From: Streptomyces sp. NBC_01341
Lineage (GTDB): Bacteria; Actinomycetota; Actinomycetes; Streptomycetales; Streptomycetaceae
Assembly (NCBI RefSeq): GCF_035946055.1
Contig: NZ_CP108364.1
Coordinates: 186,001 to 250,000, forward strand
Length of the DNA: 64,000 nt
Reading direction: 5' to 3'
Position numbers and translations under genes: made by a program. This document shows positions 62,765 to 64,000 of this stretch, piece after piece; the first letter of the stretch is position 1; every line of letters begins with the position of its first letter. The notes under the pieces are model-generated. The model saw nothing but the letters and a program-made list of their open reading frames with translations. It was not told the origin of the DNA and did not search any database.

Positions 62765-63484
62765 ATGAGTGATCTCACCAATACCGTCATAGCGGCCCAC
62801 GGCGGCTCGGAGCGGTACGACCAGTTCAGTACGGTCACTGTGCATTTCCGTTCCGGCGGCGCCCTGTGGGGGCTGAAGGGGCAGCAAGGCGTATTCGATC
62901 ACGCCGGTGTGCGGCTGGACCTCCACCGAGAGCACGCCAGTCACTACCCGTTCAAGGCGCCGGACCTGCACACCTCCGTCACCCCCGAGCGGGTGGCTGT
63001 CGAGAATGACGCGGGCGAGGTGAAGGCTGAGCGGCTCGACCCGCGTGCGGCATTCGCCGGGCACTCCCTCGAGACTCCGTGGGACGACCTGCACGTCGCG
63101 TACTTCGCCGGCTACGCGATGTGGACCTACCTCACGTCACCGTTCACCTTCGCCGCCCCGGATTTCCGGACAGAGGAACTACCGTCCGTCACGGAGGACG
63201 GGCAGACCCTGCGGCGCCTGAAGGTTTCCTTCCCGGATCGCATCGCCACTCACTGCCGGGACCAAGTCTTCTACTTCGATCAGGACGGGCTGCTGCGCAG
63301 GCACGACTACACCGCCGAGGTCGTCAACGCCGGGGCGGTCGCGCACTACTCCTCGGATCACAAGGACTTCGACGGACTTGTGCTCCCGACCCGCAGGCGC
63401 GTCTACCCTCTGGCCGAGGACGGCACCGTGAACCGCGACCTGGAACTGATCACCATCGACGTCGAGAGCGCCCTGTTCATCTGA
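62765..63484 (+). CDS. Conserved hypothetical protein, 239 aa
   Basis: GAGAGGAG precedes the ATG. There is no signal peptide or membrane segment. Sequence such as YDQFSTVTVHFRSGGALWGL, FYFDQDGLLRRHDYTAEVVN and FDGLVLPTRRRVYPLAEDG alternates short beta strands, like a LolA/LppX-type half barrel or another lipid-binding fold; this is an impression from pattern only. It stands alone between a terminator and a convergent hydrolase gene. Confidence 0.8.
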   Translation: MSDLTNTVIAAHGGSERYDQFSTVTVHFRSGGALWGLKGQQGVFDHAGVRLDLHREHASHYPFKAPDLHTSVTPERVAVENDAGEVKAERLDPRAAFAGHSLETPWDDLHVAYFAGYAMWTYLTSPFTFAAPDFRTEELPSVTEDGQTLRRLKVSFPDRIATHCRDQVFYFDQDGLLRRHDYTAEVVNAGAVAHYSSDHKDFDGLVLPTRRRVYPLAEDGTVNRDLELITIDVESALFI

Positions 63485-63579
63485 ACCACGCTGACCGAAC
63501 AGCCCGATGCCGCGAACGAACGGATAGGTGACTTCGTGCGTGGGAACGATCGGACAGCACATGTTCACCACGGTCTCCA

Positions 63580-64000
63580 CTACGGGCGGGGGCTGATCGC
63601 GCTGTCCTTGTCGTAGATGTTGTCCGGAGTGGCGATCTCCGTGATCGCGCGGGCCAGGAGCGTGGACGGCTCCTTCCCCTGCCACTGGGTGTCCGTGTTG
63701 ATCATGAGGACGAGCGTGGCCTTCTTCGAGGGCAGGTAGACCGTCACGGTCTCGTACCCGGGGATCGAGCCGTTGTGCCCGATCCATCCGTTGGTCTTGA
63801 AGATGCCGAGGCCGTAGCTTGTTCCGGGGAACCCGGTGGGCAGCGTCTTGAGCCGCTGTCGCTGGGTAGCAGGGCTGAGCAGTTTCCCGGTGGCGACGAT
63901 CGGGGCCCATCGGTGCAGATCCTGCAGGTCCGAGATCATCGCCCCGGCCGCCCAGGCCCAGCTCGGGTTCCAGTTCGTCGCGTCAGCGGTCTTGCCGCTC
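63580..64000 (-). CDS. Serine hydrolase (beta-lactamase/D-Ala-D-Ala carboxypeptidase class), 5' partial
   Basis: The frame is open to the window end, so only the C-terminal 139 residues are seen: AWAAGAMISDLQDLHRW, SYGLGIFKTNGWIGHNGSIP and PGYETVTVYLPSKKATLVLM. The HNG is the third motif (HxG/KTG) of class C-type serine hydrolases; the SxxK and YxN motifs lie outside. Members of this class hydrolyse peptidoglycan stems, beta-lactams or esters. Confidence 0.9.
   Translation of the reverse strand, partial: SGKTADATNWNPSWAWAAGAMISDLQDLHRWAPIVATGKLLSPATQRQRLKTLPTGFPGTSYGLGIFKTNGWIGHNGSIPGYETVTVYLPSKKATLVLMINTDTQWQGKEPSTLLARAITEIATPDNIYDKDSAISPRP

Overview
This window is high-GC actinobacterial DNA, almost certainly from a Streptomyces. 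The best evidence is an adjacent tap-tpg pair, which encodes the telomere-associated protein and the terminal protein of linear Streptomyces replicons. The codon usage is GC-rich and there is an OsdR/OsdK-type dormancy island. The tap-tpg pair, many broken insertion sequences and the mix of accessory genes point to a chromosome arm near a telomere, or to a large linear plasmid. I saw no tRNA, rRNA or CRISPR array.

Region by region. (1) 1-8380: the 3' end of a nonribosomal peptide cluster, with an NRPS (T-C-A-T-TE, cut by the window start), a KamA-family radical SAM protein, a clavaminate-synthase-like Fe/2-oxoglutarate oxygenase and a NodU/CmcH-type carbamoyltransferase. Two of the three junctions are ATGA overlaps. 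(2) 8.7-12.1 kb: two small hypothetical genes, then tap-tpg. (3) 12.1-20.3 kb: a decayed stretch with a Fic remnant, a frameshifted DUF5958 gene, a metallophosphoesterase, a small secreted protein, ISAzo13- and IS5-type transposase remnants, a two-gene hypothetical unit, a truncated AlbA_2 gene and an odd thioredoxin. (4) 20.8-24.2 kb: a PucR regulator divergent from a ferredoxin reductase/fatty-acid desaturase pair. (5) 24.2-34.6 kb: a DJ-1/PfpI protein, a DUF4232 lipoprotein, a second small secreted protein related to the one at 15.3 kb, an IS3 element nested in an IS5-type element, a SMI1/KNR4 protein and an APC permease. (6) 34.6-36.1 kb: a TetR-SDR operon with a 15-bp-arm operator.

(7) 36.3-56.8 kb is a dormancy/hypoxia island. 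It holds two zinc alcohol dehydrogenases, a DosR-like response regulator divergent from a DosS/DosT-like GAF kinase, six universal stress proteins, three CBS-BON proteins, an Acg-type nitroreductase homologue, nicotinate phosphoribosyltransferase, an Rv1733c-type membrane protein, a flavodoxin, a P2-type cation ATPase and an XRE/flavin-split-barrel fusion. A 15-bp motif, GGGMCCRRNSGKCCC, occurs six times, always in intergenic promoter space of this island. It resembles the mycobacterial DosR box with one extra spacer base and is the likely regulon operator.

(8) 57.0-60.4 kb is a persulfide/sulfite module: DUF302, a metallo-beta-lactamase-rhodanese fusion with a frameshift, a rhodanese, a TauE/SafE exporter and a CstR-like repressor. 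Three C-tract/G-tract palindromes mark its promoters. (9) 60.7-64 kb: a divergent TetR/SDR pair with twin operators, a 24-bp-arm hairpin, an unknown 239-aa protein and the C-terminal part of a serine hydrolase that runs off the window.
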